Of a DNA stretch of 64,000 nucleotides, positions 48,302 through 57,534 are shown piece by piece (the first letter of the stretch is position 1; the number at the start of each line of letters is the position of its first letter). The notes below the pieces were generated by a model. The model did not search any database, was not told the DNA's origin, and saw only the letters and a list, made by a program, of their open reading frames with translations. This stretch comes from Murinocardiopsis flavida (GTDB lineage Bacteria; Actinomycetota; Actinomycetes; Streptosporangiales; Streptosporangiaceae), in contig NZ_PYGA01000003.1 of the NCBI RefSeq assembly GCF_003014485.1, positions 1 through 64,000 of the forward strand, written 5' to 3'. The translations under genes and the position numbers were made by a program.

Positions 48302-49764
48302 CGGGAAAACACCTGGGTTGCCCCCTCATCCTGGATCGCCTGCGGGGCAGGCTTGCGTGCGTTGTGGCTCATCCGCACCAGCAGCGCGAGCATGATGTAG
48401 CTCGATAGCAGTGCGGATCCGCCCTTGGCGACGAAGGGGATGGTGGCGCCGGTCATCGGGATGACGCGGGTGACGCCCCCGATGACGACGAAGGACTGGA
48501 ACGCGATCAGGAACGAGATGCCCGACGCGAACATCTTGACGAACAGCTCCTTGGACGCCAGCGCGATGCGCATGCCGCGCTGCGCCAGGAGCGCCAGCGC
48601 CAGCAGCATCACCATGATGCCGGTGAGCCCGAGTTCCTCGCCGAACGCGGCGAAGATGAAGTCGTTCTGGATCTCGGGGACGTTGGCGGGCTTGCCGCCG
48701 CCCATGCCGGTGCCGGTGATGCCGCCCTCGGCCAGGGCGAACAGGCCCTTGACGAGCTGCTGGCTGGTGGAGCCGCCGCCGCAGAACGCATCGGGGTTGT
48801 TCAGGAACTCGTCGGTGCAGTACACCTGCGGGTTGAAGGCGTCGAGCCAGGTGACCATGCGCACCCGGAAGTGCGAGACGAACGGGTAGAGCAGGGTGCA
48901 GGCGCCGAAGAACGCGACGAGCCCGATGACGATCCACGATCCCCGCTCGGTGGCCACGTAGATCATCGCGAGGAAGGTGCCGAACAGCATCAGCGAGCTG
49001 CCGAGGTCGTTCATCAGGATGACCAGGACGACGATGCAGAACCCCCACATGACCGCCATGGGCGCGAGGTCGCGCATGCGGGGGAGGTCCATGATCTTGA
49101 AGTTGCCGACCTTGATGCGCTTGCTCGCGAGCGACAGCACATCGCGCTTTGTCACCATGTACCCCGAGAGGAAGATGACCAGCGCGATCTTGGCGAACTC
49201 CGAGGGTTGCAGCGAGTTGCCGGCGACGACGACCCACTGGCGGGCGCCGTTGATGGTGGCGCCGAGGCCGGGGATGAGCGGCAGCATCAGCAGGACGACC
49301 GCGCCCAGCGCCATGATGTACGGGTAGCGCTGGAGGACCCGCGGCTCCTTGAGGAAGTACACGATCACCGCGAAGACCACGAGGCTCAGCGCGGTCCACT
49401 GGAGCTGGCCGGAGGCGCTGCCGCTCTCCATGGCCTCTTCGAGCTTCGCGCCCGAGAGGTTGTGCCAGGTCGACTCGAACAGCCGGTACAGCATCGCCAT
49501 GCCGAGGCCGTTCAGCAGCACCGCGAGCGGCAGCAGCAGGGGGTCGGCGTAGGGCGCGAAGAAGCGGATGAAGACGTGCGCGAGGATCGCCAGGCCGCCG
49601 AACAGCCCGCCGTAGAGGAACAGGTCGCCGGGCAGTTCGCCGTTGCGGGTGAGCCCGGTCTCGATCATGGCGAACAGGGTGATGCCGACCGCGACCAGCA
49701 CCATCACCAGTTCGGCGTTGCGCCGCTTGACTGGGGGAAGTTGCGTGGACAGGGCGTTGGTCAT
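48298..49764 (-). CDS. rodA: SEDS peptidoglycan polymerase RodA/FtsW
   Basis: This 488-residue SEDS-family glycosyltransferase has about twelve membrane helices, GARQWVVVAGNSLQPSEFAKIALVIFLSGYM, LMNDLGSSLMLFGTFLAMIY and an extracellular loop with conserved acidic residues. C-terminal GVTRVIPMTGATIPFVAKGGSALLSSYI is diagnostic. It polymerises lipid II in partnership with PbpA. It follows pstP directly with no gap. Confidence 0.96.
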   Translation of the reverse strand: MTNALSTQLPPVKRRNAELVMVLVAVGITLFAMIETGLTRNGELPGDLFLYGGLFGGLAILAHVFIRFFAPYADPLLLPLAVLLNGLGMAMLYRLFESTWHNLSGAKLEEAMESGSASGQLQWTALSLVVFAVIVYFLKEPRVLQRYPYIMALGAVVLLMLPLIPGLGATINGARQWVVVAGNSLQPSEFAKIALVIFLSGYMVTKRDVLSLASKRIKVGNFKIMDLPRMRDLAPMAVMWGFCIVVLVILMNDLGSSLMLFGTFLAMIYVATERGSWIVIGLVAFFGACTLLYPFVSHFRVRMVTWLDAFNPQVYCTDEFLNNPDAFCGGGSTSQQLVKGLFALAEGGITGTGMGGGKPANVPEIQNDFIFAAFGEELGLTGIMVMLLALALLAQRGMRIALASKELFVKMFASGISFLIAFQSFVVIGGVTRVIPMTGATIPFVAKGGSALLSSYIMLALLVRMSHNARKPAPQAIQDEGATQVFSR

Positions 49765-51156
49765 CTACTGACCTCCGGTCGGTTCCTGGGCCGTCCCGGG
49801 CTCATCGGGGCCGCGGCCGGAGGAGGGCTCGTCCTTCGGCTCGCCGCCCTTGGAGTCGGAGATCCCGCACGACTGCGGCTTGGCCTCGCATGCCTCGGAC
49901 TTGCCGCGGAGCTGTTCGATGCGCTTGTCGGCCCCGCCGCGCCCGCCCTCGGTGATGGGGATGGTCGCCGCGACCTGGTTGCGCTCGTTCTCCGGCAGCA
50001 TCGCGATGGGGATCTCGGAGTCCTCGATCTGCGTGGAGAGGCTGTAGCCGGCGATGTCGGTGCTGATGCCCTGGTAGATGGCGACGTTCTGCTGGTCGGT
50101 CGACGGGCCGATGAAGTACTGGCTGTCGAGGTACTGCTTGCCGAAGTAGTACCCGGCCCCGGCGAGCACGGCCACGATGACGAGGAACGTGACCACCATG
50201 GGCCACCAGCGGCGGGTGCGCGGTTCGTCGTCGTCATCGTCGTCGTCGACGCCCGTGCCGCCGGGCGGCGTGCCGCCGGTGAACGCGGGGATGCGCTCCA
50301 TCTCGGCGGTGTCGCCGCTGCGGCTGAGCCCTTGGGCGCGCCCGGCGGGGGTGTCGGGGGTCATGATCGGTTCGCGGCGCTGGTCGGCGGCCCCCACGAC
50401 CATGATCTCGGTGGTCGCGCCGCGGGGGTCGGTCGCGGTGTCGATGACGTCGGCGACGACGGCGGTGATGTTGTCGGGGCCGCCGCCCCGGTTCGCGAGG
50501 TCGATGAGCCGGCGCGCGACGGCGTCGGGGTTGGCCTCGCCCACCAGGGTGTCGTTGATGGTCTCGGCGCTGACCACGCCGGAAAGGCCGTCGGAGCAGA
50601 GCAGGTAGCGGTCGCCCACGCGCGCTTCGCGCACCGAGACGTCGGGGTCGACCCGGCTGCGGCCGTCGAGCGCGCGCAGCAGGAGCGAGCGCTGCGGGTG
50701 GGTGGCGACCTCGTCCTCGGTGATCTTGCCTTCGTCGACGAGGGTCTGGACGAGGGTGTGGTCGTGGGTGATCTGCCCGAACTCGTCGTCGCGGAGGAGG
50801 TAGGCCCGGGAGTCCCCGACGTGCAGCAGGGCGACCCGCGCGCCGGACCACAGCATGGCGGTCAGCGTGGTGCCCATGTTCTCCAGTTGCGGCTCCTCGG
50901 CCACGCGCTCGGAGAGCTGGGTGTTGGCCTGCTCGACAGCTCGCTCCAGTGCGTCGACCATCTCGTTGCCGGGGCCGTCGTCGTCGAGCGGCGTGAGCGC
51001 GGAGATGGCGATGGCGCTGGCGATCTCGCCGCCGGCGTGCCCGCCCATGCCGTCGGCGACCGCGAGGAGGTTCGGTCCGGCGTAGGCGGAGTCTTCGTTG
51101 CCTTCTCTGAGGCAACCCACGTCGGAGTACGCCGCGTATCGGAGAGCGATTGTCAT
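49765..51156 (-). CDS. pstP: PP2C-type Ser/Thr protein phosphatase PstP
   Basis: This 463-residue phosphatase has a PP2C domain at about 5-235: NEDSAYAG, VADGMGGHAGGEIAS, LLHVGDSRAYLLRD, LLCSDGLSGVV and GGPDNITAVVADV supply the metal-binding aspartates. An Asp run (VDDDDDDDEPRTRRWW) precedes the single membrane helix (about 318-340), followed by an extracellular domain ending in a disordered tail. It dephosphorylates PknA, PknB and their substrates. It overlaps fhaB by 4 bp. Confidence 0.96.
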   Translation of the reverse strand: MTIALRYAAYSDVGCLREGNEDSAYAGPNLLAVADGMGGHAGGEIASAIAISALTPLDDDGPGNEMVDALERAVEQANTQLSERVAEEPQLENMGTTLTAMLWSGARVALLHVGDSRAYLLRDDEFGQITHDHTLVQTLVDEGKITEDEVATHPQRSLLLRALDGRSRVDPDVSVREARVGDRYLLCSDGLSGVVSAETINDTLVGEANPDAVARRLIDLANRGGGPDNITAVVADVIDTATDPRGATTEIMVVGAADQRREPIMTPDTPAGRAQGLSRSGDTAEMERIPAFTGGTPPGGTGVDDDDDDDEPRTRRWWPMVVTFLVIVAVLAGAGYYFGKQYLDSQYFIGPSTDQQNVAIYQGISTDIAGYSLSTQIEDSEIPIAMLPENERNQVAATIPITEGGRGGADKRIEQLRGKSEACEAKPQSCGISDSKGGEPKDEPSSGRGPDEPGTAQEPTGGQ

Positions 51157-51665
51157 TTGCGCAGTTCCAGGAAGGTCTTGCCAATGCGGATGGGCTGCCC
51201 GATGGTGATCGGTTGGGGGTCCTCCTTGGCCAGCCGCTGCTGGCCGAGGTAGGTGCCGTTCGTCGAGCCGAGGTCTTCGACGACCCACTGGTCGTTGGAA
51301 GAGTAGATGCGGGCGTGCCGTCCGGAGGCGTAGTCGTCGTTGATGACGAGGGTGGCGTCCTTGGCGCGGCCGATGAGGATGGGTGCCGAGCCGAGGCTCA
51401 GCGTGGTGCCGGCGAGCGGGCCCTTGGTCACGACAAGGGACTGCGGCTCGTTGCGGCGGCCCTTGGGAGCACGGGTGGGCGCCGGCTTGGCGCGCCGGGG
51501 GGCGTCGTCGCGCGACTGCCGCGCCTGCTTCGCGGATCTCTTCGACTTCTTCTTCGCCGAGGGGCCGAAGAGGTCGGTGCGGATGACACCGACCGCCATG
51601 ATGACGAAGAGCCACAGCACCGCGAGGAACGCGAGCTTGATCAGCATGAGGGTCAGATCGGACAT
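51153..51665 (-). CDS. fhaB: FHA-domain membrane protein FhaB/FipA
   Basis: This 170-residue protein has an N-terminal membrane helix (about 5-27, MLIKLAFLAVLWLFVIMAVGV), a basic linker (KKKSKRSAKQARQSR), and a C-terminal FHA domain (about 90-168; ILIGRAKDATLVINDDYASGRHARI, LGSTNGTYLG). It binds phospho-Thr targets of PknA/PknB at the division site. ATG 51665 is used; the frame continues upstream without a better start. Confidence 0.95.
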   Translation of the reverse strand: MSDLTLMLIKLAFLAVLWLFVIMAVGVIRTDLFGPSAKKKSKRSAKQARQSRDDAPRRAKPAPTRAPKGRRNEPQSLVVTKGPLAGTTLSLGSAPILIGRAKDATLVINDDYASGRHARIYSSNDQWVVEDLGSTNGTYLGQQRLAKEDPQPITIGQPIRIGKTFLELRK

Positions 51666-51954
51666 TGCAGTGCTCTTCAGCCCCTGTCGTGCTCCGGCTG
51701 GGTGAGCGGTCATCGGCGCCGCCACCGCTTTACCACGCATCGGTCGATGCCCGGGCCGCGTCGAAGAGCCGAATCGGCCCACTGGACCCGGTTATTGTGC
51801 CCGACTCGTCAAGACCTGAGGGGAGGTCTTCGTAAGTGGAGGGTTCTTCCATGGATGACACCCCGGAGATTCGAGAGATGCCGCGTTCCTTGGACGCGTA
51901 GAGCCGTGCATCCGCTCCCTCGAATCTCCGATCGGCCGTTGGTGCGGGCCCCGC

Positions 51955-52713
51955 TCAGTCCCTGCGGAACGTCATGATGGTCCGCCCGAGGCTGATCCGG
52001 GTCCCATCGACCAGGCGCGCGCGTTTGACCTGCTGGCCGTTGACGAACGTGCCGTTCGTCGAGCCGAGGTCGACCAGTACGGCGTCGACGTCCTCGACCC
52101 GGATCTCGGCGTGGTGCCGTGAGACGCCGTTGTCCACCAGCCGGAGGTCGCAGTCGGTCCCCCGGCCCAGCAGCGTCACCTGCGCGTTCAGTTCGTACGA
52201 CTGCTGCATGCCCTGTGAGGCGGGGTCGCCTTCGCGGGCGTTGCCCGGTGACAGCAGCAGCCGCGGGTGGCCCTGGGCCGGCGGCGCTTCGCGGTGCTGG
52301 TCGACGACCGGCTGCCGAATCTCCCCGCTTTCGACCGTGGACCCGCGGATGACGCCGGACCGGATGCGGAATCGCCCGGTCTGTAGGTCGTCGGACGCGT
52401 CGAAGCGGACCCGTACCGGGCCCACGAACGAGTAGCCCTGCTCGGTGGCGTATTCACGCGCCAACTTCGACAGTTCCTGTCCAAGGCTTTCGCCCAGAAC
52501 CTCCAGCCGCTCCTTGTCGCTGCTCGAAAGCTCGACAACGAAGTCGTTGGGCACCAGTGTGCGGCCCTGGGCGACGATCGCGGCGCGTTCGTCCATCTCC
52601 CGCTGCACGGCGCTGGCCACCTCGACGGGCTGGAGTTCCGATTTGAAAGCCCGCGCGAAGGTGCCTTCGATCATGCCTTCGAGCCGTCGCTCGAAGCGTT
52701 GGAGCACTCCCAC
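51955..52713 (-). CDS. fhaA: FHA-domain protein FhaA (DUF3662 plus FHA)
   Basis: This 252-residue cytoplasmic protein has an N-terminal DUF3662 domain (GVLQRFERRLEGMIEGTFARAFKSELQPVEVASAVQREMDE) and a C-terminal FHA domain (about 170-250; VTLLGRGTDCDLRLVDNGVSRHHAEI, LGSTNGTFVNG). It links phospho-signals from PknB to cell-wall precursor flipping. A 289-bp gap separates it from fhaB, so it may have its own promoter or a shared transcript. Confidence 0.95.
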   Translation of the reverse strand: MGVLQRFERRLEGMIEGTFARAFKSELQPVEVASAVQREMDERAAIVAQGRTLVPNDFVVELSSSDKERLEVLGESLGQELSKLAREYATEQGYSFVGPVRVRFDASDDLQTGRFRIRSGVIRGSTVESGEIRQPVVDQHREAPPAQGHPRLLLSPGNAREGDPASQGMQQSYELNAQVTLLGRGTDCDLRLVDNGVSRHHAEIRVEDVDAVLVDLGSTNGTFVNGQQVKRARLVDGTRISLGRTIMTFRRD

Positions 52714-52928
52714 GAGGTCCCTCCCTTACTCCAATCCCGATGAGACTCGATCGTATCCGTGCAATACCGCCCTCCGCTTCACCTGTGCCCGCGTATCCAT
52801 GGTCGCGCCTGGTCCGGATAATCCATGCGCGACCGCGGTGATCACCGTGCTAATCTTGTACCCGTTGTCGAAAGGTTGGACCGGGACAACCGGACCTTAC
52901 CGGAGGGACAACACAGGTATATGTCATC

Positions 52929-53011
52929 GGGCGGGTGGCGGAACGGTAGACGCGCACGGTTCAGGTCCGTGTGTCCTAACGGATGTGAGGGTTCAAATCC
53001 CTCCTCGCCCA
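52929..53011 (+). tRNA. tRNA-Leu (anticodon CAG)
   Basis: This 83-nt class II tRNA has acceptor GGGCGGG pairing with CTCGCCC (one G-T), anticodon stem CACGG/CCGTG around TTCAGGT, a long variable arm (TGTCCTAACGGATGT) and T arm GAGGG-TTCAAAT-CCCTC. The variable arm and CAG anticodon give leucine (CTG codons). CCA is not encoded. Confidence 0.96.
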
Positions 53012-53043
53012 CAGAGTCGGGCCGGTCGGTTCGGCCGGTGAGC

Positions 53044-53096
53044 AAGGCCCCGGTGACCTGGATCAGTTCCAGGTTACCGGGGCCTTCGCCGTTTTT
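53044..53096 (+). terminator. Terminator after tRNA-Leu
   Basis: An 18-bp stem (53044-53061 with 53069-53086, one G-T pair) has a 7-nt loop and is followed by TTTTT at 53092-53096. It also faces the end of the SSI-like lipoprotein gene. Confidence 0.85.
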
Positions 53097-53156
53097 CCGC
53101 CAGGCGCACGGTCCCCGCCGGTTCGCGGGCGCGGCGGGACCCGTGCGCTCGGGCTC

Positions 53157-53726
53157 TTAGGGGGCCAGGACCGAGCCCATTTCCTTGTAGCGGTTCAGTT
53201 CGCAGCCGCCGGCCTTGGTGAACTCCGTGTCGATCTTGTCGCCGTCGAGGCGCCCTGTGACCTTCGCGACCTCGGGGCCGCCCATGATCTGCGTGCAGGG
53301 CTTGTTCTCGGGGACCGGGGCGAACCCCTTGGTGCCCACCTTGTCGAGCTTCGCGCAGGCGGCCTTGGGGTCGGGGTGGTCGCCGCCGACGGGCGAGCAC
53401 GTGAGGGTCCAGGTGGCCGGCTTCACGGCGGCCCCCGCTCCCTGCTCGGCGTCGTCGACCTTGATGTCGATGGTCAGGTCGGTCTTGGCGGCGGAGCCGC
53501 CGTCGTCGGGGCTCTTGGACGGCTCGCCCTTGCCGGGCGCGTCCGTCGCGGATTCGGTCGGGGATTCGGACGGGGCGGCGGAGCCAGGGGACTCCGAGGC
53601 GGACTCCGCGGGACCGGGGGCGTCGGCGACCTCGCCGGCGCCGTTGCCGCAGCCGCCGGCGAGGAAGCCGAGGGCGGCGAGCGCGGCGGCCGGGACCAGC
53701 GCGGTCGTCCTGCTGTACGTGCGCAT
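53157..53726 (-). CDS. Lipoprotein with subtilisin-inhibitor-like (SSI) domain
   Basis: This 189-residue protein has a signal with lipobox GFLAGGCG (Cys near 26), a Ser/Pro/Glu-rich linker (about 35-80), then a domain with the SSI pattern: WTLTCSPVGGDHPDPKAACAKL, NKPCTQIMGGPEVAKVTG and a last Cys in TKAGGCELNRY. The four domain cysteines fit the two disulfides of Streptomyces subtilisin inhibitor. SSI proteins are normally secreted free; here a lipid anchor and tether hold it at the surface. Whether it still inhibits proteases depends on the reactive loop (EMSxx-type P1), which I cannot assign. Confidence 0.75.
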   Translation of the reverse strand: MRTYSRTTALVPAAALAALGFLAGGCGNGAGEVADAPGPAESASESPGSAAPSESPTESATDAPGKGEPSKSPDDGGSAAKTDLTIDIKVDDAEQGAGAAVKPATWTLTCSPVGGDHPDPKAACAKLDKVGTKGFAPVPENKPCTQIMGGPEVAKVTGRLDGDKIDTEFTKAGGCELNRYKEMGSVLAP

Positions 53727-53825
53727 ACCCTGTTGGACGCGGAGGGCGCGGCCGGGGTTCCACCCGCCGGCACTCCGCGGGCCGTGGCGCACGGCCGCGC
53801 ATCACAGCGACGGAAGGATCACCGC

Positions 53826-54158
53826 GTGTTCGGATCGAGCGTGCCGGTGGTGGAGGTCTCCACCGTCCCGGCCGACGGCTACCTGCTCGATGTCAGGGAG
53901 GCCGACGAATGGCGGGCAGGGCACGCGCCCAGCGCCGTGCACATCCCGTTGGGCGAGCTCGCCCAGCGTGCCGCCGAGGTGCCGCGCGACCGCCAGGTCT
54001 ACGTCGTGTGCCGGGTCGGCGGCCGCTCGGCCCAGGCCGTGCGGGCCCTCAACGACGCCGGCTGGACCGCTGCGAACGTCGCCGGGGGCATGAGCGCCTG
54101 GGCGCTCGCGGGGCGCGACATGACCAGTGACACCGGAGCCGACCCCGCCGTCGTCTGA
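53826..54158 (+). CDS. Rhodanese-like sulfurtransferase domain protein
   Basis: This 110-residue single rhodanese domain has LLDVREADEWRAGHAPSAVHIPLGEL and the active loop VVCRVGGRSAQAV, with catalytic Cys in CRVGGR, then NVAGGMSAWA. It transfers sulfane sulfur, acceptor unknown. It starts at GTG 53826. It is divergent from the SSI-like lipoprotein and convergent with ogt. Confidence 0.92.
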   Translation: MFGSSVPVVEVSTVPADGYLLDVREADEWRAGHAPSAVHIPLGELAQRAAEVPRDRQVYVVCRVGGRSAQAVRALNDAGWTAANVAGGMSAWALAGRDMTSDTGADPAVV

Positions 54159-54177
54159 CCCCCGGCCCCCGCGTGCG

Positions 54178-54714
54178 TCATGCCGCCGCGCCCTCCAGCG
54201 CCAGCAGGTGGCGCTTGACCGCCGCGCCGCCCGGGTGGGTCCCCACCTCGGCCGGGTAGCCGCGGGGGACCACCCGGTGGCACGGCAGCACCACGCACAG
54301 GGGGTTCGTCGCGAGGGTGTTGCCGATGGCCCGCACCGCGCGGCCCCTGCCGATCCGCTGGGCGAGTTCGTCTGCGGTCAGCGTCGAACCGAACGGCACC
54401 CGGCGCAGCTCCACCAGTGCCATGCGGCTGAAGTCGCTCGCCGAGCGCAGGTCGCAGGGGACCGTGAAAACCGTGAGGCGGCCGGCGAAGTACCCGTCGA
54501 GTTCGCGGCGCGCCAGGTCCAGCGCCTCGATGTCGGCCGGACCGCCGGGGGAGCCGGCCCGGTCCAGCCGCGGGATCACGGCCGACTCCGGTTCGAAGGT
54601 GCACGCGGCGAGGCCGCGGTCGGTCGCGGCGAGGAAGAGCCGCCCCACCGGTGTCTCCGCCGCCGCCCGCGCGATGTCGGCGCCCGCGGGCCGCCGGACC
54701 GGGTTCACCGTCAC
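54178..54714 (-). CDS. ogt: Methylated-DNA--protein-cysteine methyltransferase
   Basis: This 178-residue repair protein has the suicide cysteine in VVLPCHRVVP, the helix-turn-helix region (RSASDFSRMALVELRRVPFGSTLTADELAQRIGRGRAVRAIGNTLATNP), and the GYPAEVGTHPGGAAVKRHLLALEG end. It removes O6-alkyl groups from guanine in DNA. There is no Ada-type N-terminal domain, so it is the Ogt class. It ends 19 bp from the rhodanese gene, tail to tail. Confidence 0.95.
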   Translation of the reverse strand: MTVNPVRRPAGADIARAAAETPVGRLFLAATDRGLAACTFEPESAVIPRLDRAGSPGGPADIEALDLARRELDGYFAGRLTVFTVPCDLRSASDFSRMALVELRRVPFGSTLTADELAQRIGRGRAVRAIGNTLATNPLCVVLPCHRVVPRGYPAEVGTHPGGAAVKRHLLALEGAAA

Positions 54715-54863
54715 GTCATCCTCCTCCCGCTCGGCCGTCGCTGTGACCAGAGGATTCCATGGATTACCTGGTCAGCGGCGTACGGCGCGCAGCGGGTCAC
54801 GGAACGGATCCAACCCGAGCATTCGACTGCCTCATGCGGCGGCAGCGATGGCACTATGACCAC

Positions 54864-56738
54864 GTGACGTACAACGCTTCGGCCCTCACCGCCGAATCCG
54901 TGCTGGCGAGCGCCGCCAACGCGATCGTCGCCGTCGACAGCGACCTCCGGGTGGTGGTGTGGAACCCGGCGGCGGAGCGGATGTTCGGCTGGCGCGCCGA
55001 GGACGTCGTCGCCGACCACCCGCCGATCGTCCCGCAGGAGCTCATGGCGGAGTACCACGCGGTGCTGGAGCGGGTGCGCGAAGGCGGGCCGCTGTCGATC
55101 GTCACCAAGCGGCTGCACCGCGACGGCCGCCGCCTCGATGTCCGGGTCGACGCCAGCAGCGTCCCCGGCGCCGATGGCGGGGTCCACGGCTGGGTGTGCG
55201 CGTTCCGCAGCTACGACTCCAAGTCCGACGAGGTGCAGTCCGCCGAACGGGCGCGGCTGGTCCGCCGGCTGACCGATGTGGTCGCCGACATCAACGGCGA
55301 TCTCGACCTGTCGACCGTGCTCAACCGCATCACCCACAGCCTGACCGAGCTGACCGGCGCCGACGCCGGCGGGTTCGTGCTCATCGAGGACGACAAGCTG
55401 CGGCTCGCCAGCATCACCCGCCTCTCCGAGCGGCTGCTGGACTTCTCGTCCAAGCTCGACGAGAGCCTGTTCGGGGAGTTGCTGCGCAGCGGCAAGACCG
55501 TCCTCCTCGCCAACAGCGACACCCGGAGCCTCGACGACCTGATCTGGACCGACCTGCGCGGCCTGCACACCATCGCGCTGGGGGTGTCGAACGTGCAGGG
55601 CCGCCCCTACGGCGCCCTGTACGCGCTCTACAGCAAGCGCAAGGTCGGGCACCTGGAGTTGGAGCTGCTGGAGCTGCTCGCGGCGCACGCCGGCGTCGCG
55701 CTGGGCAACGCGATGGCCTACCAGGAGATCGTGCGGCAGCGCGCCCACGAGACCGCCGTGGTCGAGGCCAGCGCCGACGGCATCGCGGTCCTCGACCGGG
55801 CGGGCAACGTCCGCAAGTGGAACCGCGCCGCCGCGGAGCTGACCGGGCTCGACACCGCCGAGGTCGTCGGGGCGCCGCCCCCGTTCCCGCTGCCCGAGGG
55901 GCCGCGCGAACCCATTTCGCACCGGCTCGCCAACGGGCGCTGGCTGGAGATCCTGGTGGCCGACATCCCCGCCACCGACGAGAGCGTGGTGGACTTCCGC
56001 GACGTCACCCAGGCCAAGGCGCTGGAGGAGGAGAAGGACCTCTTCCTCGCGACGACCAGCCACGAGCTGCGCACGCCCATCACCGTGGTGAAGGGCTTCG
56101 CGAACACGCTGACCCAGAAGTGGGGCCGGCTCAGCGAGGAGGCGCGGCTCGACGCCGTCACCATCATCGAGGAGCGCTCCACGAGCCTCAGCCACCTGGT
56201 CGAGAGCCTGCTGGTGGGGTCGAGGGCGGGGGAGGACGACCTCGACCTGAGCGCCGTGCCGTTCGACCTCGGGCGGCGGCTGCACGACGCGGTCACCGCG
56301 TTCGGGGTGCTGTCGGACCACCACGAGCTGGTGCTGGACCTGCCCGACCCGCTGCCGTACGCGCTCGGCGACCCGCCGAGCGTCGACGTCATCATGGGCC
56401 AGCTGCTGGAGAACGCGCTCAAGTACTCGCCCGGCGGCGGGCGCATCGCGGTCCGGGCCGAAACGGGAGAGACCACGGTGACCGTAACGGTCGAGGACGA
56501 CGGTGTCGGGATCCGGCCCGGCGAGGAGGAGCGCGTCTTCGAGCGCTTCGTGCAGGGCGAGGTCGGCGATCGGCGCCGGTTCGGGGGCCTCGGGCTGGGG
56601 CTGTTCATCGTGCGCAGGCTCGCGCGGGCGCAGAACGGCGATATCACCGCGCGTGCGAAGGAGCCGGAGGGGACGGCGATGCGGTTCACCCTGCCGCGCC
56701 TCCCGGAGGGCGATGCCGCGGAGCCGGGGGCGCGATGA
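54864..56738 (+). CDS. Sensor histidine kinase with PAS, GAF and PAS domains
   Basis: This 624-residue cytoplasmic protein has PAS 1 (about 8-100, VDSDLRVVVWNPAAERMFGW), GAF (about 120-300), PAS 2 (about 305-385, VLDRAGNVRKWNRAAAELTG), an H-box (FLATTSHELRTPITVVKGF; His about residue 402) and an HATPase domain (LLENALKYSP, VEDDGVGI, GLGLGLFIVRRLA). No membrane segment. GTG 54864 is chosen because the 35 codons upstream to ATG 54759 have visibly poor third-position GC, although that ATG has a GAGGA. No response regulator is adjacent. Confidence 0.88.
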   Translation: MTYNASALTAESVLASAANAIVAVDSDLRVVVWNPAAERMFGWRAEDVVADHPPIVPQELMAEYHAVLERVREGGPLSIVTKRLHRDGRRLDVRVDASSVPGADGGVHGWVCAFRSYDSKSDEVQSAERARLVRRLTDVVADINGDLDLSTVLNRITHSLTELTGADAGGFVLIEDDKLRLASITRLSERLLDFSSKLDESLFGELLRSGKTVLLANSDTRSLDDLIWTDLRGLHTIALGVSNVQGRPYGALYALYSKRKVGHLELELLELLAAHAGVALGNAMAYQEIVRQRAHETAVVEASADGIAVLDRAGNVRKWNRAAAELTGLDTAEVVGAPPPFPLPEGPREPISHRLANGRWLEILVADIPATDESVVDFRDVTQAKALEEEKDLFLATTSHELRTPITVVKGFANTLTQKWGRLSEEARLDAVTIIEERSTSLSHLVESLLVGSRAGEDDLDLSAVPFDLGRRLHDAVTAFGVLSDHHELVLDLPDPLPYALGDPPSVDVIMGQLLENALKYSPGGGRIAVRAETGETTVTVTVEDDGVGIRPGEEERVFERFVQGEVGDRRRFGGLGLGLFIVRRLARAQNGDITARAKEPEGTAMRFTLPRLPEGDAAEPGAR

Positions 56739-56827
56739 GGGGTTATGTCACGGCCCGACGCGGGTTTCCAACGGGCGTGAACGGGGCATTTCGGCCCTGG
56801 TGGGACCAGGTGGAGCCGGGTTAGGAG

Positions 56828-57370
56828 ATGGACGTGTCGAGGGCCGTACTGCTGCCACATGCGCCGTCGAGTGTCACCGAAGCGCGCCAGCACCTGAGCT
56901 CCGACCTGCACTCGTCCGGGGTGCTGGACGCGAAGGTGGACGACGCCGCGCTGATCGTCAGTGAACTGCTGAGCAACGCGCTGCGGCACGCCGCGCCGCT
57001 GCCGCCGCCCTTCCCCGCCGAGTCGGTGCAGATCTCGTGGCGGCTCGTGATCGAGCCGCGCGCGACGGACGCCGGCGGCTGGATCGAGATCTCGGTCTGC
57101 GACGGCGGGGCCGAGACCCTGCCGCGGATCGCCCGCCCGTCGCTCTCCGCCCTCGGCGGCCGTGGGTTGGGGATCGTGCAGTGCCTGGCGGCCAAGTGGG
57201 GTACCGAGGTCGACGACGACACCACGACCGTCTGGGCGGTGGTGGAGCTCCCCGTCGAGGACCTCGACCTGGGCGGATCGGTGTCGTCGGAGCCGGCGGC
57301 GGCCGACGACCCCGCGCGCGGGGCCGGTGCCGGCACCGACCGCAGGATGGACGTCCCGACCTTCCTGTGA
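56828..57370 (+). CDS. ATP-binding anti-sigma-factor-type kinase (HATPase_c)
   Basis: This 180-residue protein has the GHKL fold of RsbW/SpoIIAB relatives: AALIVSELLSNALRHAAPL (N-box), EISVCDGGAETLPR (G1) and ALGGRGLGIVQCLAAKWG (G2). The C-terminal ~45 residues are low complexity. Such proteins bind or phosphorylate STAS antagonists and control sigma factors. The STAS gene 164 bp downstream is the natural partner. AGGAG precedes ATG 56828. Confidence 0.88.
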   Translation: MDVSRAVLLPHAPSSVTEARQHLSSDLHSSGVLDAKVDDAALIVSELLSNALRHAAPLPPPFPAESVQISWRLVIEPRATDAGGWIEISVCDGGAETLPRIARPSLSALGGRGLGIVQCLAAKWGTEVDDDTTTVWAVVELPVEDLDLGGSVSSEPAAADDPARGAGAGTDRRMDVPTFL

Positions 57371-57534
57371 CCGGCGGCGGGCCGGTGGCGCAGCGGGCTC
57401 CGGGGCCGCTCCGCGGGGGCCGGTTTTCCGCCCTTCCCCGGCGGCCAGGGTGCTAATCGCCGGATATCACCTCGTGTCCCGAAACACCGTTGACGAAGTG
57501 GCTAGTGTTGAAGCGGAGCGCTACAGTCTCGTCT

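Noticed and set aside
54759-54863. N-terminal extension of the histidine kinase from ATG 54759
   Set aside because: Third codon positions here are much less GC-rich than in the gene body, and the extension resembles no domain, although a GAGGA precedes the ATG.
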